From positions 83,887 through 147,886 of the forward strand of contig MAAY01000026.1 in NCBI GenBank assembly GCA_002162795.1: a DNA stretch of 64,000 nt, written 5' to 3'. Positions 1 to 9,496 of the stretch are shown here, piece by piece. The stretch's first letter is position 1, and each line of letters opens with the position of its first letter. A model generated the notes under the pieces. The model searched no databases. It saw only the letters and a list, made by a program, of their open reading frames with translations, and had not been told where the DNA came from. The position numbers were made by a program, and so were the translations under genes. The stretch comes from Rhodobacterales bacterium 56_14_T64. Its GTDB lineage: Bacteria; Pseudomonadota; Alphaproteobacteria; Rhodobacterales; Rhodobacteraceae.

Positions 1-1
1 G

Positions 2-376
2 CTGGGCGATGTGCGTTCTTGGATACGTGGCAAGACTGTGGTCTGTATCACGTCGGGTGGTAATTTTGATTTTGAACGGCTGCCCGAGGTCAAGGAGAGG
101 GCGCAGCGCTACTCGGGGATCAAAAAATACTTCCTGCTTCGGCTGCCGCAGCGGCCCGGTGCATTGAAAGAGTTCCTGGGTATTCTGGGTCCGGAAGATG
201 ATATTGCCCGGTTTGAATACATGAAAAAATCAGCCCGCAACTTTGGTTCGGTGCTGATCGGCATTGAAACCAAACGCCCTGAAAATTTCCCGAAACTTTT
301 TGCCCGTCTTGATGCGGCTGGGTTCACCTATACTGACATTACAAATGATGAGACACTTGCGCAGTTTGTGATTTGA
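2..376 (+). CDS. ilvA: Threonine dehydratase (threonine ammonia-lyase), C-terminal part, truncated by the window start
   Basis: Open from window start in the frame of ORF 11..376; ...SGGNFDFERLPEVKERA...YFLLRLPQRPGALKEFL...(ACT-like regulatory domain). Confidence 0.85.
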   Translation: MGDVRSWIRGKTVVCITSGGNFDFERLPEVKERAQRYSGIKKYFLLRLPQRPGALKEFLGILGPEDDIARFEYMKKSARNFGSVLIGIETKRPENFPKLFARLDAAGFTYTDITNDETLAQFVI

Positions 377-392
377 ACTCAGCCTGTTGCAG

Positions 393-719
393 TCAAAACC
401 GAGTAGGCAATTCGTTGATAAATGTGGTCTTGGAGGATTGAAATTCTGAAATTATAGCGGGAACATTTACAGTGTCAGCTTTGCCCATAGCGGATTTGCT
501 TTCACCATCTTGGCACAGCGTTGAAAAAGCTTGAAAGCCTAGGCTCAGTGCGCTGCCCTTCAGAAAATGCAAATCTTGCTCTAATTGAGTGAGGTCCACG
601 TTTTCACTGAGTTTGGAAATAACTTCTTCAACCTCTTCAATGAATAGGTCGACGACTTCTCCAAAATCTTCTGCGCCCACTTCTTCGCGCAACTCTTTTA
701 CTCTTGGCCAGTCAATCAT
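393..719 (-). CDS. Hpt (histidine phosphotransfer) domain protein
   Basis: 108 aa; FIEEVEEVISKLSENVDLTQLEQDLHFLKGSALSLGFQAFSTLCQ matches the Hpt HxLKGS motif. Confidence 0.8.
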   Translation of the reverse strand: MIDWPRVKELREEVGAEDFGEVVDLFIEEVEEVISKLSENVDLTQLEQDLHFLKGSALSLGFQAFSTLCQDGESKSAMGKADTVNVPAIISEFQSSKTTFINELPTRF

Positions 720-786
720 GGCTTAAATCCTGTTACTCGTTCTCAATTTTGCTAACCATAGACCTCAAAGCGTAAAAGTATGGTGA

Positions 787-2163
787 ATGGAACGAGATAC
801 ATCAAATTCTAAGGTTCATGGCTTGTTAAGCCGTAAGTATGATATTGCGATAAGTTACGAGACAACAGCCGAGATTAACGAGGTTCAATCTGTGTTGCCA
901 GACAGTACATTTTATAACGAAGAACAGGTCGACAATGGATCGATTCGCCGTGTTTTGGTTGTCGATGACAGCCGACTTCAACGCCGTATTCTCGTAGCGT
1001 CATTGAAAAAATGGGGATTCGAGGTCACCGAAGCCGATAGCGGTGAGGCAGCAATGGAGATTTGCTGTCAGGATCCGCCGGATTTGATCCTTAGCGACTG
1101 GATGATGCCCGGAATGAACGGCCTGGAATTTTGCCGGGCTTTTCGTGAGTACTCCAAGGAAAGCTACAGCTATTTTATCCTGCTGACCTCAAAAAGCGAA
1201 AAGAACGAAATCGCCCAAGGCTTGGATGCTGGCGCGGATGACTTTCTGACCAAACCGGTGAGCTCGGACGAGCTGCGTGCGCGGATCTCGGCCGGTGAGC
1301 GCATTTTGCGCATGCAGCGTGAGTTGTCGGAGAAAAACAGAATTGTTTCGGATACTCTGGACGAATTGCAGCGGGTCTATGATGCGATTGACAAGGATTT
1401 GGTGCAGGCACGCAAGATCCAGCAGTCTTTGGTGCCCGAGCTGTCGCGTGAATTTGGATCGTCCTCGGTCAGTCTGCTGTTGAAACCCTGTGGTCATATT
1501 GGTGGCGATCTGGTGGGGATGTTCTCACCCGGGGTTAACCGATTAGGGTTCTATTCCATCGACGTGTCCGGCCACGGTATCACTTCGGCAATGATGACCG
1601 CCCGTTTGGGTGGCTACCTGTCGTCGACCTATTTTGATCAAAATGTTGCGATGGAAAAGCGGTTTAATCGCTTTTATGCGCTTCGCCAGCCAGAGGAAGT
1701 GGCCAGCCTACTGAACGCCCGGCTGATTGCTGATACAGGGATCGAAGAATATTTTACCATGGCCTACTGCATCGTAGATCTGCGTAGCGGTATCTTAAAA
1801 CTGGTGCAGGCCGGCCACCCACATCCGTTGTTATTGCGCAAGGACGGGTCGACCGAGTTTCTGGGGGAGGGCGGGGTGCCAGTGGGGCTGATCCCCGACA
1901 TTCCCTATTCGCAAGTTGAAACAGTCATGGAGCCGGGCGACCGCCTGCTACTTTATTCTGATGGATTTACCGAGGCGCGGCTCGAGAACGGTGAAATGCT
2001 GGATTCCGAAGGGCTTCTGGAGTTGGTTGCAAAATGTGATTCCCGGCAAAGCGGCCAGGAATTCCTGGATGATTTGTATTGGAACCTCACCCAGGTGATG
2101 TCGTCGGAGTATGGGTCGGAAGATGATGTCTCAGCCACGGTGTTTGAATACAACGGTCCCTGA
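787..2163 (+). CDS. Response regulator receiver fused to PP2C/SpoIIE-type phosphatase
   Basis: RRVLVVDDSRLQRRIL...DLILSDWMMPGMNGLEFC (REC) followed by GGDLVGMF...FYSIDVSGHGITSAMM...LLLYSDGFTEA (SpoIIE/RsbU). Confidence 0.9.
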   Translation: MERDTSNSKVHGLLSRKYDIAISYETTAEINEVQSVLPDSTFYNEEQVDNGSIRRVLVVDDSRLQRRILVASLKKWGFEVTEADSGEAAMEICCQDPPDLILSDWMMPGMNGLEFCRAFREYSKESYSYFILLTSKSEKNEIAQGLDAGADDFLTKPVSSDELRARISAGERILRMQRELSEKNRIVSDTLDELQRVYDAIDKDLVQARKIQQSLVPELSREFGSSSVSLLLKPCGHIGGDLVGMFSPGVNRLGFYSIDVSGHGITSAMMTARLGGYLSSTYFDQNVAMEKRFNRFYALRQPEEVASLLNARLIADTGIEEYFTMAYCIVDLRSGILKLVQAGHPHPLLLRKDGSTEFLGEGGVPVGLIPDIPYSQVETVMEPGDRLLLYSDGFTEARLENGEMLDSEGLLELVAKCDSRQSGQEFLDDLYWNLTQVMSSEYGSEDDVSATVFEYNGP

Positions 2164-2181
2164 AGCTCACGCATCCAAATG

Positions 2182-2306
2182 CTCCCGCCCGTCGTTGGAT
2201 CATCAAAGATGACCGGCCTCCCGTTGGGCGTGGCTCCGCGTTTTGCGCGGCGCCACGCCCAACCCTGACCGGGGGGGTAATAGGCCATCGAAGTCAGGGG
2301 CGGGAG
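2182..2306. repeat. Nested intergenic palindrome (REP-like)
   Basis: Outer arms CTCCCGCCC (2182-2190)/GGGCGGGAG (2298-2306); inner GTTGGGCGTGGC (2223-2234)/GCCACGCCCAAC (2252-2263) plus CCGCG/CGCGG. Confidence 0.6.
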
Positions 2307-2318
2307 TGTTTGCTTGTT

Positions 2319-2771
2319 TTAGCGGCGTGTTTTCAGTTTAAACAATTGCGCGGCAAAGTATCGATCCCCAGGGTTGCCAAGAAGATCTATGGCCTTGTCT
2401 TGATCCATCCAAACTGCCTCGTGCCCTATCTCCTTAGGCGGGCCGATGCGTTGCAACGGACGTGCGACATAGATGTGGCACAGTTTTTCAGCCCACAGAT
2501 CATACTCGGGCATATAGACAAACCGCCGGAAAACCCCAAAACGTTTTGGGGTGGAAATGGTCCAACCGGTTTCCTCGTGAACCTCGCGGTGCAACGCCGG
2601 TAACGGCGATTCTCCGGGATCTATGCCGCCGCCGGGCAATTGCAGGTCGGGGCCAGGGTCAAATTGACAGGTCAGCAGAAACTTGCCGTCTTGTGGCAAC
2701 AAAGCATAGACGCCGGGTCGTCGGTGATAGTGGCGGCATGGCTCGGGCGGCTCTCCAAATCGTCTGATCAC
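2319..2771 (-). CDS. NUDIX hydrolase
   Basis: GGGIDPGESPLPALHREVHEETGW Nudix box; GTG start at 2771 (VIRRFGEPPEP...) preferred over the long upstream extension that overlaps hslO. Confidence 0.8.
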   Translation of the reverse strand: MIRRFGEPPEPCRHYHRRPGVYALLPQDGKFLLTCQFDPGPDLQLPGGGIDPGESPLPALHREVHEETGWTISTPKRFGVFRRFVYMPEYDLWAEKLCHIYVARPLQRIGPPKEIGHEAVWMDQDKAIDLLGNPGDRYFAAQLFKLKTRR

Positions 2772-2848
2772 GCAGTGACCCCTTTCATCTAAATGCGATA
2801 CACCTATATAGGCTCGATATGCCAACCTCGGGCGTGTAAGGAAACCCC

Positions 2849-3835
2849 ATGACTCTTGGATCAAAAATCGCGTGGGACGATACCGTCCTGCCATTCCAAC
2901 TGGATACTGTCGACATGCGTGGCCGCGTGGCGCGGCTCGACGGTGTGCTGGATGGAATTCTAAAGCAACATGATTATCCGCCACAAGTCGAGGCCCTGGT
3001 GGCCGAGATGGCGCTGCTGACCGCACTGATCGGACAAACGATCAAGCTGCGTTGGAAATTGTCGTTGCAGGTGCAGTCCAAAGGCCCGGTGCGGATGATC
3101 GCCACCGACTATTTTGCACCGCAGACCGAAGGTGCACCGGCCCGTATCCGCGCTTACGCCAGCTATGATGCAGACCGTCTGAGTGATGGCACCACGTTTG
3201 ATCAGGTTGGCGATGGCTATTTCGCTGTCATGATCGATCAGGGCGAAGGTAGCAAACCCTATCAGGGCATTACCTCTCTGGAAGGCGACTCCATTTCTGC
3301 CTGTGCCGAAGCCTATTTTGCACAGTCCGAGCAGCTGCCAACACGGTTCAGCCTCAGCTTTGGTAAATCCTCTGTACCCGGAAGCGCCGAACATTGGCGC
3401 GCCGGCGGCATCATGTTGCAACACATGCCAAAGGCCTCTCCCTTTGTTGTGCAATCTGGTGATGCTGGAGAGATTTTGACCGCTGCTGACCTGGTCGACG
3501 GTGAAGAAGGCGAGAATTGGAACCGGATCAATATCCTGTTGGACACTGTTGAGGATCTGGAACTGATCGGACCTTCGGTTCCGCCCACCAATCTTCTCCT
3601 TCGCCTGTTCCACGAGGAGGCGCCACGGGTGTTTGATCCGCAAGGAGTCATTTTTGGATGCACCTGTTCCGAAGACCGCGTCCGTCAGAGTCTGTCGATC
3701 TATTCGTCTAAAGACCTCGAAAAGATGACCACTGACGACGGGCGAATTACTGCTGATTGTCAGTTCTGTAGTTCACATTACGATCTCGATCCGAAAACGG
3801 TTGGGTTTGACGCGGAAAACCCAACGGGTGCCTGA
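2849..3835 (+). CDS. hslO: Hsp33 family redox-regulated chaperone
   Basis: Hsp33-like N-terminus and C-terminal CTC...CQFC zinc-binding cysteines. Confidence 0.9.
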   Translation: MTLGSKIAWDDTVLPFQLDTVDMRGRVARLDGVLDGILKQHDYPPQVEALVAEMALLTALIGQTIKLRWKLSLQVQSKGPVRMIATDYFAPQTEGAPARIRAYASYDADRLSDGTTFDQVGDGYFAVMIDQGEGSKPYQGITSLEGDSISACAEAYFAQSEQLPTRFSLSFGKSSVPGSAEHWRAGGIMLQHMPKASPFVVQSGDAGEILTAADLVDGEEGENWNRINILLDTVEDLELIGPSVPPTNLLLRLFHEEAPRVFDPQGVIFGCTCSEDRVRQSLSIYSSKDLEKMTTDDGRITADCQFCSSHYDLDPKTVGFDAENPTGA

Positions 3836-4424
3836 CCTGATCAAATCCCTGCGTGCAGCTCTCGATCAACCGGGGGATGGTTCGTCGGATTTTGATCTGA
3901 ACCCGGATTTCAAACTCCCAGCGGGCCGTAAATTGCGTCCCGCTGGGGTGTTAGTGCCCATTTCTGTCGCTGGTGGAGCACCGAGGGTGATCCTGACCAA
4001 ACGCTCATCGGCGCTGAAACACCACCCCGGCCAGATCGCCTTTCCCGGTGGCAAGCAGGACGAAAGTGATGCTGATGTTACAGCCGCTGCCCTGCGTGAA
4101 GCCTGGGAAGAAGTTGGTCTGCCACAGGATTTGCCGCAAGTAATCGGCTCCCTGCCTGTTCATGAAACCGTCACGGGGTTTCGGGTGACCCCGGTGGTGG
4201 CGCTGCTGGATCAAGATTTTCAACTGCGCCCCGAACCGGGTGAGGTGGACGAAGTGTTTTCGGTGCCACTGGCGCATCTGTTGAACCTGGACAATTACAT
4301 CATCGAATCGCGGCGTTGGCGCGGTACACGCCGACATTACTTCACCGTGCCTTATGGCCCCTATTATATCTGGGGTGCCACGGCGCGAATGTTGCGTGGG
4401 CTGGCCGCACGGATGATACGATGA
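3801..4424 (+). CDS. CoA pyrophosphatase-like NUDIX hydrolase
   Basis: VILTKRSSALKHHPGQIAFPGGKQDESDADVTAAALREAWEEVGL; overlaps hslO end, start codon uncertain. Confidence 0.85.
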   Translation: MGLTRKTQRVPDLIKSLRAALDQPGDGSSDFDLNPDFKLPAGRKLRPAGVLVPISVAGGAPRVILTKRSSALKHHPGQIAFPGGKQDESDADVTAAALREAWEEVGLPQDLPQVIGSLPVHETVTGFRVTPVVALLDQDFQLRPEPGEVDEVFSVPLAHLLNLDNYIIESRRWRGTRRHYFTVPYGPYYIWGATARMLRGLAARMIR

Positions 4425-5575
4425 CCCGCATTGATCAACCTTGGCTGCAAGATCCTGCCACTCGGGCCGTTTGTGATGCGATAACGGCGAAAGGCGCTTT
4501 GTTGTTTTTTGTCGGCGGTTGTGTTCGGAACGCGCTGATGGGGGTGGCTGTGTCGGATCTGGACCTTGCCACCGATGCGCATCCCGAAACTGTGATGCAA
4601 CTGGCAAAGCAGGCCGGGCTGAAGGTTATACCAACAGGGATTGATCACGGCACTGTCACAGTTGTCAGCGGCGGGATCCCGTTTGAAATCACCACCTTTC
4701 GCAAGGATGTCGCTACTGATGGCCGCCGCGCTACTGTGGCTTTTGCCACGGACATTGCTGACGACGCTGCGCGGCGCGATTTCACGATGAATGCAATTTA
4801 TGCCCGCCCGGATGGTACGGTTGTTGATCCGCTTGGGGGCATGTCTGATCTGAACGCCCGACGTGTGCGGTTTATTGGGACTGCTGAAAATCGAATTCGG
4901 GAGGATTACCTGCGTTCACTACGGTACTTCCGCTTTCACGCTTGGTACGGCGATACCGAAGCTGGGTTTGACGCTGATGCCTTGGCTGCAATTGCTGCAA
5001 ATCTGGATGGATTGGGCCAACTGTCACGTGAGCGGGTAGGGGCTGAGCTTCTGAAGCTTCTGTCCGCTGGTGACCCGGCGCCCTCAGTGGCAGCCATGCG
5101 ACAGGCCGGCGTCTTGCAACAATTGCTGCCCGGGGCGGATGACCGCGCGTTGGCACCTTTGGTTCATTTCGAATCTGGATTAGTGGCGAACCCGACCCGC
5201 CGTTTGGCGGCGCTGGGCGGATCTGAGGTGGGCGAACATTTGCGGCTTAGCAAAGCTCAGACCAGCCGTTGGACCACTCTGCGTGATCAGGCGGTTGGAA
5301 CCAAAGGAACTCTGGAACTGGGGTATCGCCTTGGCGAAGACCTGTCTCGCGATGTCTTGTTGTTACGCGCTGCACTGCTGGAACAACCTCTGGTGCCCAA
5401 TTTTGAGACTGATATTTCACGTGGAGCATCGGCGAAATTCCCTCTCTCGGCGCGTGACTTAATGCCGAAAATCACCGGCAAAGCGCTGGGCGAGACGCTG
5501 AAACAGCTAGAATCGGATTGGATCGCTTCGGGGTTTACTCTCACCCGCGATGATTTGATGAAAAATCACCTCTAG
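4421..5575 (+). CDS. cca: CCA tRNA nucleotidyltransferase / poly(A) polymerase family
   Basis: FVGGCVRNALMGVAVSDLDLATDAHPE...RRDFTMNAIY; ATG at 4421 overlaps the upstream NUDIX stop. Confidence 0.9.
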   Translation: MTRIDQPWLQDPATRAVCDAITAKGALLFFVGGCVRNALMGVAVSDLDLATDAHPETVMQLAKQAGLKVIPTGIDHGTVTVVSGGIPFEITTFRKDVATDGRRATVAFATDIADDAARRDFTMNAIYARPDGTVVDPLGGMSDLNARRVRFIGTAENRIREDYLRSLRYFRFHAWYGDTEAGFDADALAAIAANLDGLGQLSRERVGAELLKLLSAGDPAPSVAAMRQAGVLQQLLPGADDRALAPLVHFESGLVANPTRRLAALGGSEVGEHLRLSKAQTSRWTTLRDQAVGTKGTLELGYRLGEDLSRDVLLLRAALLEQPLVPNFETDISRGASAKFPLSARDLMPKITGKALGETLKQLESDWIASGFTLTRDDLMKNHL

Positions 5576-5775
5576 AACGCCGCACAACCAAAGCGCGTGA
5601 CAAAAGCAAAAAACTGTCCTAACCATGAGCAATCTGACACTGTCACATGACGGAGGAATGCATATGTATCGTGGGATCTGGTTCACTTAACGCCGATATC
5701 CTGTCCGATTGACCGGGCGGCTTCGGCGCCGCCTCTGTCTGCATTTGCATTTTTTAGCTCACCTGGAGCACCGAC

Positions 5776-7614
5776 ATGTTTCGATATTTCGAAAACCTCA
5801 TAGACCCGTATTGCGACTACCCCGAACAAGACACGCCGCCAACGCGGCTGTGGCCGTTCATGCGCGACTATTGCCGCCCCTTTACCCGTATCTTTGTGTG
5901 GACCGCCCTGATGTCCTTGGTGGTTGCCGCGATCGAGATCGGCTTGATCTATTACATGAGTCGGATGATCGATTTCTTTGGGGAAGGCGCTGAACAGGTT
6001 TGGGACAACTACGGTACCGAGTTGATCCTGGTTGCACTATTCATCTTATTCATCCGCCCAGTTTTGCAATTGCTAGACGTTGTGTTGCTGAACAACGTGA
6101 TCTTGCCAAACTTGGGCACGCTGATCCGCTGGCGGGCGCACCGCCACGTTTTGCGGCAGTCGGTTGGGTGGTTTGAGAACGATTTTGCTGGCCGTATTGC
6201 CAACCGCATCATGCAGACTCCACCTGCAGCAGGTGAGGTGGTGTTTCAGGTATTCGACGCGATTTCCTATTCACTGGCCTATCTGATCGGTGCCGCATTG
6301 CTGTTGTGGGTGGCAGATGCGCGGTTGTTGCTACCGCTGCTGATCTGGTTTGTGCTGTATGGGTTTTTGGTGAAATGGACTGTGAATCGGGTCGGGCCGG
6401 CCTCGAAAGCGTCATCAGACGCACGATCAGCGGTGACTGGGCTGGTTGTTGATGCTTATTCCAACATCCATTCGGTCAAAATGTTTGCGCATCACGACCT
6501 CGAGCTAACCGGTGCCAAGACTGTTATCGAAAGAACCCGCAAGACTTTTCAAAAAGAAATGCGGATCTTTACGGTGATGGATGCAGTCTTGGTCAGCCTG
6601 AATGGGTTGTTGATCGTCGGAGTTGTCGGCTGGGCGATTTATCTGTGGATGATTGGACAGGCGTCGGTCGGCGTGATTGCAGCTGCAGCCGCTCTGACCT
6701 TGCGCTTGAATGCGATGACTGGCTGGATCATGTGGGCGTTAACCTCATTCTTCCGCGAGTTGGGCGTCGTGGCCGAGGGTATGGAGACGATTGCCCAACC
6801 GATCGAGTTGATTGATGCCGCCAATGCTACACAGCTCCAGCTGACAGCGGGTGAGATCAAGTTGGATAACCTTAGCCATCACTATGGCCGTGGGGCAGGT
6901 GGGCTGGATCACATCAACTTGACCATAAAAGCGGGCGAGAAAATCGGCCTGATTGGTCGCTCGGGTGCCGGTAAATCAACCTTGGTCAAGCTGTTGCTGA
7001 GATTCTATGACACTGAAAGTGGGCAGATTCTGATCGACGGTCAGGACATTCGCACGGTGACCCAAGACAGCCTGCGTCTAAATATCGGCATGGTGCAACA
7101 GGACAGTTCACTGCTGCATCGCTCGGTGCGCGAGAATATCCTGTACGGTCGCCCCGACGCGACCGAGGAGCAGATGATCGCCGCCGCCAAACAGGCCGAA
7201 GCGCATGAATTCATTCTGGATTTGCAGGATCCGCAGGGTCGCACGGGCTATGACGCTCAGGTCGGTGAACGCGGGGTGAAACTCTCTGGAGGTCAACGCC
7301 AACGGGTGACTTTGGCCCGCGTCATTTTGAAGAACGCTCCAATCCTGCTGCTAGACGAGGCAACAAGCGCGCTAGATAGCGAAGTTGAAGCGATTATTCA
7401 GCAAACACTGTATGGCATGATGGAGGGCAAAACGGTGATTGCAATTGCACATAGGCTGTCTACCATCGCACAGATGGACCGTATTCTGGTGCTGGACCAA
7501 GGCCGGATTGTCGAGGAAGGTAACCATGATGATCTGCTTGCCGCGCAGGGGCAATATGCCCAATTCTGGTCGCGGCAATCGGGCGGGTTCCTGAATGTTG
7601 AGGCTGCAGAATGA
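5776..7614 (+). CDS. ABC transporter, fused permease/ATPase (exporter type)
   Basis: Walker A GRSGAGKST, signature LSGGQRQR, Walker B ILLLDEATSALD. Confidence 0.92.
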   Translation: MFRYFENLIDPYCDYPEQDTPPTRLWPFMRDYCRPFTRIFVWTALMSLVVAAIEIGLIYYMSRMIDFFGEGAEQVWDNYGTELILVALFILFIRPVLQLLDVVLLNNVILPNLGTLIRWRAHRHVLRQSVGWFENDFAGRIANRIMQTPPAAGEVVFQVFDAISYSLAYLIGAALLLWVADARLLLPLLIWFVLYGFLVKWTVNRVGPASKASSDARSAVTGLVVDAYSNIHSVKMFAHHDLELTGAKTVIERTRKTFQKEMRIFTVMDAVLVSLNGLLIVGVVGWAIYLWMIGQASVGVIAAAAALTLRLNAMTGWIMWALTSFFRELGVVAEGMETIAQPIELIDAANATQLQLTAGEIKLDNLSHHYGRGAGGLDHINLTIKAGEKIGLIGRSGAGKSTLVKLLLRFYDTESGQILIDGQDIRTVTQDSLRLNIGMVQQDSSLLHRSVRENILYGRPDATEEQMIAAAKQAEAHEFILDLQDPQGRTGYDAQVGERGVKLSGGQRQRVTLARVILKNAPILLLDEATSALDSEVEAIIQQTLYGMMEGKTVIAIAHRLSTIAQMDRILVLDQGRIVEEGNHDDLLAAQGQYAQFWSRQSGGFLNVEAAE

Positions 7615-9455
7615 ACATTGGCAATTGGATCGACGCCTTTCGTCCGGCCGAGGGGCCGCCGCCACAGACTTTGGCGGCGTTTCTGCGCTGGTGTCTGTCC
7701 GGAGCCTGGGCAATGTTGGCATTGGCAACGATGTTCTCAGCTTTGGCGGGTGCCATGGAGGCAGGAACTGCTTATCTGCTCGGGTCGATAATTGATGGCG
7801 CTGTTTCCAGCGAACCAGATGCGTTTTTTTCGGGCGCGAACATTGTGTTGATTGGCGCTGCGATTGGGTTTTTCTTACTGGTCCGGCCGGTGCTGTTTGG
7901 GCTGTCGGCTGCAGCAAATTCGATCATTGTAGGCCCCAATATTTTTCCACTGGTTCTGTCCCGGTTGAACCGTTGGACGATGGGTCAATCGGTTAGCTTT
8001 TTCGACGATGATTTTGCCGGGCGAATTTCTCAGAAACAGATGCAGACGGCCGGCGGGGTAACGTCACTGGTAGTGGAGCTGATCAATGTGATTGCCTTTG
8101 CACTGGCTTCTCTTGTTGGGGCATCAGTGCTGCTGGGCGGTGTGGATCTGCGCATCACTGGGCTGTTTATGGTTTGGTTGGTCGGATATTTTGCACTGAT
8201 TCGCTGGTTCCTGCCACGGGTTCGCAAACGCGCCGGCGCGCGGGCTGGCGCGCGGGCAATGGTCACTGGTCAAGTTGTCGACACCATCACCAATATCAAA
8301 ACAGTGAAACTGTTTGCCCACTCCGACCACGAAGAGAGCACGGCCCAAGAGGCAATGGGGAGCTTTCGGGAAAAAGCGCTTAGCTTTGGTTATATCGCTG
8401 CGGGATTCAGGTTTTGCCTGATGATCATTGCAGGTTTGCTACCTGTGCTGCTGATTGGCGCAACGCTGTTGTTGTGGCGCTCAGGGCTCGCAACCGCAGG
8501 TGATATCGTGGCCGTCGGTTCGGTTGCCATCCGGGTCTCTCAAATGACCGGCTGGGTCAGCTTTGCCCTGATGGGGATTTATTCCCACGTCGGCGAGATT
8601 GAAAACGGTATGAAGACACTGACGGCATTGGATCGAGTAGAGGACGCCAATGACGCGGTGGATCTGGTGGTGCAGCACGGAGAGATCGTTTTTGACAATG
8701 TCGGCTTTGCCTATGGTCGCGATATTGGCGGTATTCGCGACATTTCGCTGACGATTAAGCCGGGAGAAAAACTGGGTATCGTTGGGGCCTCGGGAGCCGG
8801 AAAATCCACCTTGGTTTCGCTCTTGATGCGGCTCTATGAAGGGGAAAGTGGCCGAATTTCTATTGATGGTCAGGATATTTCCGAGATCACTCAAGATTCA
8901 TTGCGCAGCCAGATCGGTATGGTCACCCAGGAAACTGCGATGTTCAACCGATCAGCGCGTGAGAATATTCTTTATGGCCGCCCGGCCGCCAGCGAAGACG
9001 AAATGACTGATGCTGCTTGTAAGGCCGAGGCGAATGAATTCATCACCTTGATGCAGGACGGGCAGGGCCGCCAGGGCTATGATGCGCACCTGGGTGAGCG
9101 CGGGGTGAAACTGTCCGGTGGTCAGCGTCAGCGTATTGCTCTGGCCCGCGCGATTCTGAAAGACGCACCGATTCTGGTACTGGACGAGGCCACCTCGGCA
9201 CTGGATTCCGAGGTCGAAGCGGCGATCCAAACAGCGCTGTCGCGGGTAATGCAGGGCAAGACGGTGCTGGCCATTGCGCACCGGCTGTCGACTCTCAGCG
9301 AAATGGACCGGATTATCGTGATGGAAGAGGGTCACATCGCCGAAAGCGGTAGCCACGACCAACTGCTGGCACAGGGTGGGCTCTACGCGCAATTCTGGGC
9401 TCGGCAGTCCGGTGGATTTATTCGAACCGAGGAAGAGGCAAGAGCGGCAGAATAA
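7611..9455 (+). CDS. ABC transporter, fused permease/ATPase (exporter type)
   Basis: Walker A GASGAGKST, LSGGQRQR, ILVLDEATSALD; 4-nt overlap with the preceding homologous gene. Confidence 0.92.
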   Translation: MNIGNWIDAFRPAEGPPPQTLAAFLRWCLSGAWAMLALATMFSALAGAMEAGTAYLLGSIIDGAVSSEPDAFFSGANIVLIGAAIGFFLLVRPVLFGLSAAANSIIVGPNIFPLVLSRLNRWTMGQSVSFFDDDFAGRISQKQMQTAGGVTSLVVELINVIAFALASLVGASVLLGGVDLRITGLFMVWLVGYFALIRWFLPRVRKRAGARAGARAMVTGQVVDTITNIKTVKLFAHSDHEESTAQEAMGSFREKALSFGYIAAGFRFCLMIIAGLLPVLLIGATLLLWRSGLATAGDIVAVGSVAIRVSQMTGWVSFALMGIYSHVGEIENGMKTLTALDRVEDANDAVDLVVQHGEIVFDNVGFAYGRDIGGIRDISLTIKPGEKLGIVGASGAGKSTLVSLLMRLYEGESGRISIDGQDISEITQDSLRSQIGMVTQETAMFNRSARENILYGRPAASEDEMTDAACKAEANEFITLMQDGQGRQGYDAHLGERGVKLSGGQRQRIALARAILKDAPILVLDEATSALDSEVEAAIQTALSRVMQGKTVLAIAHRLSTLSEMDRIIVMEEGHIAESGSHDQLLAQGGLYAQFWARQSGGFIRTEEEARAAE

Positions 9456-9496
9456 GGCTTTTGCCAAATGGCTCCGCTGTCTGTATCAGGGCGGCC

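Noticed and set aside
5776-9455. Degenerate-site heterodimeric ABC exporter
   Set aside because: Both ATPase domains keep canonical Walker A, signature and catalytic Glu (LLLDEATSALD, LVLDEATSALD), so nothing unusual beyond tandem arrangement.
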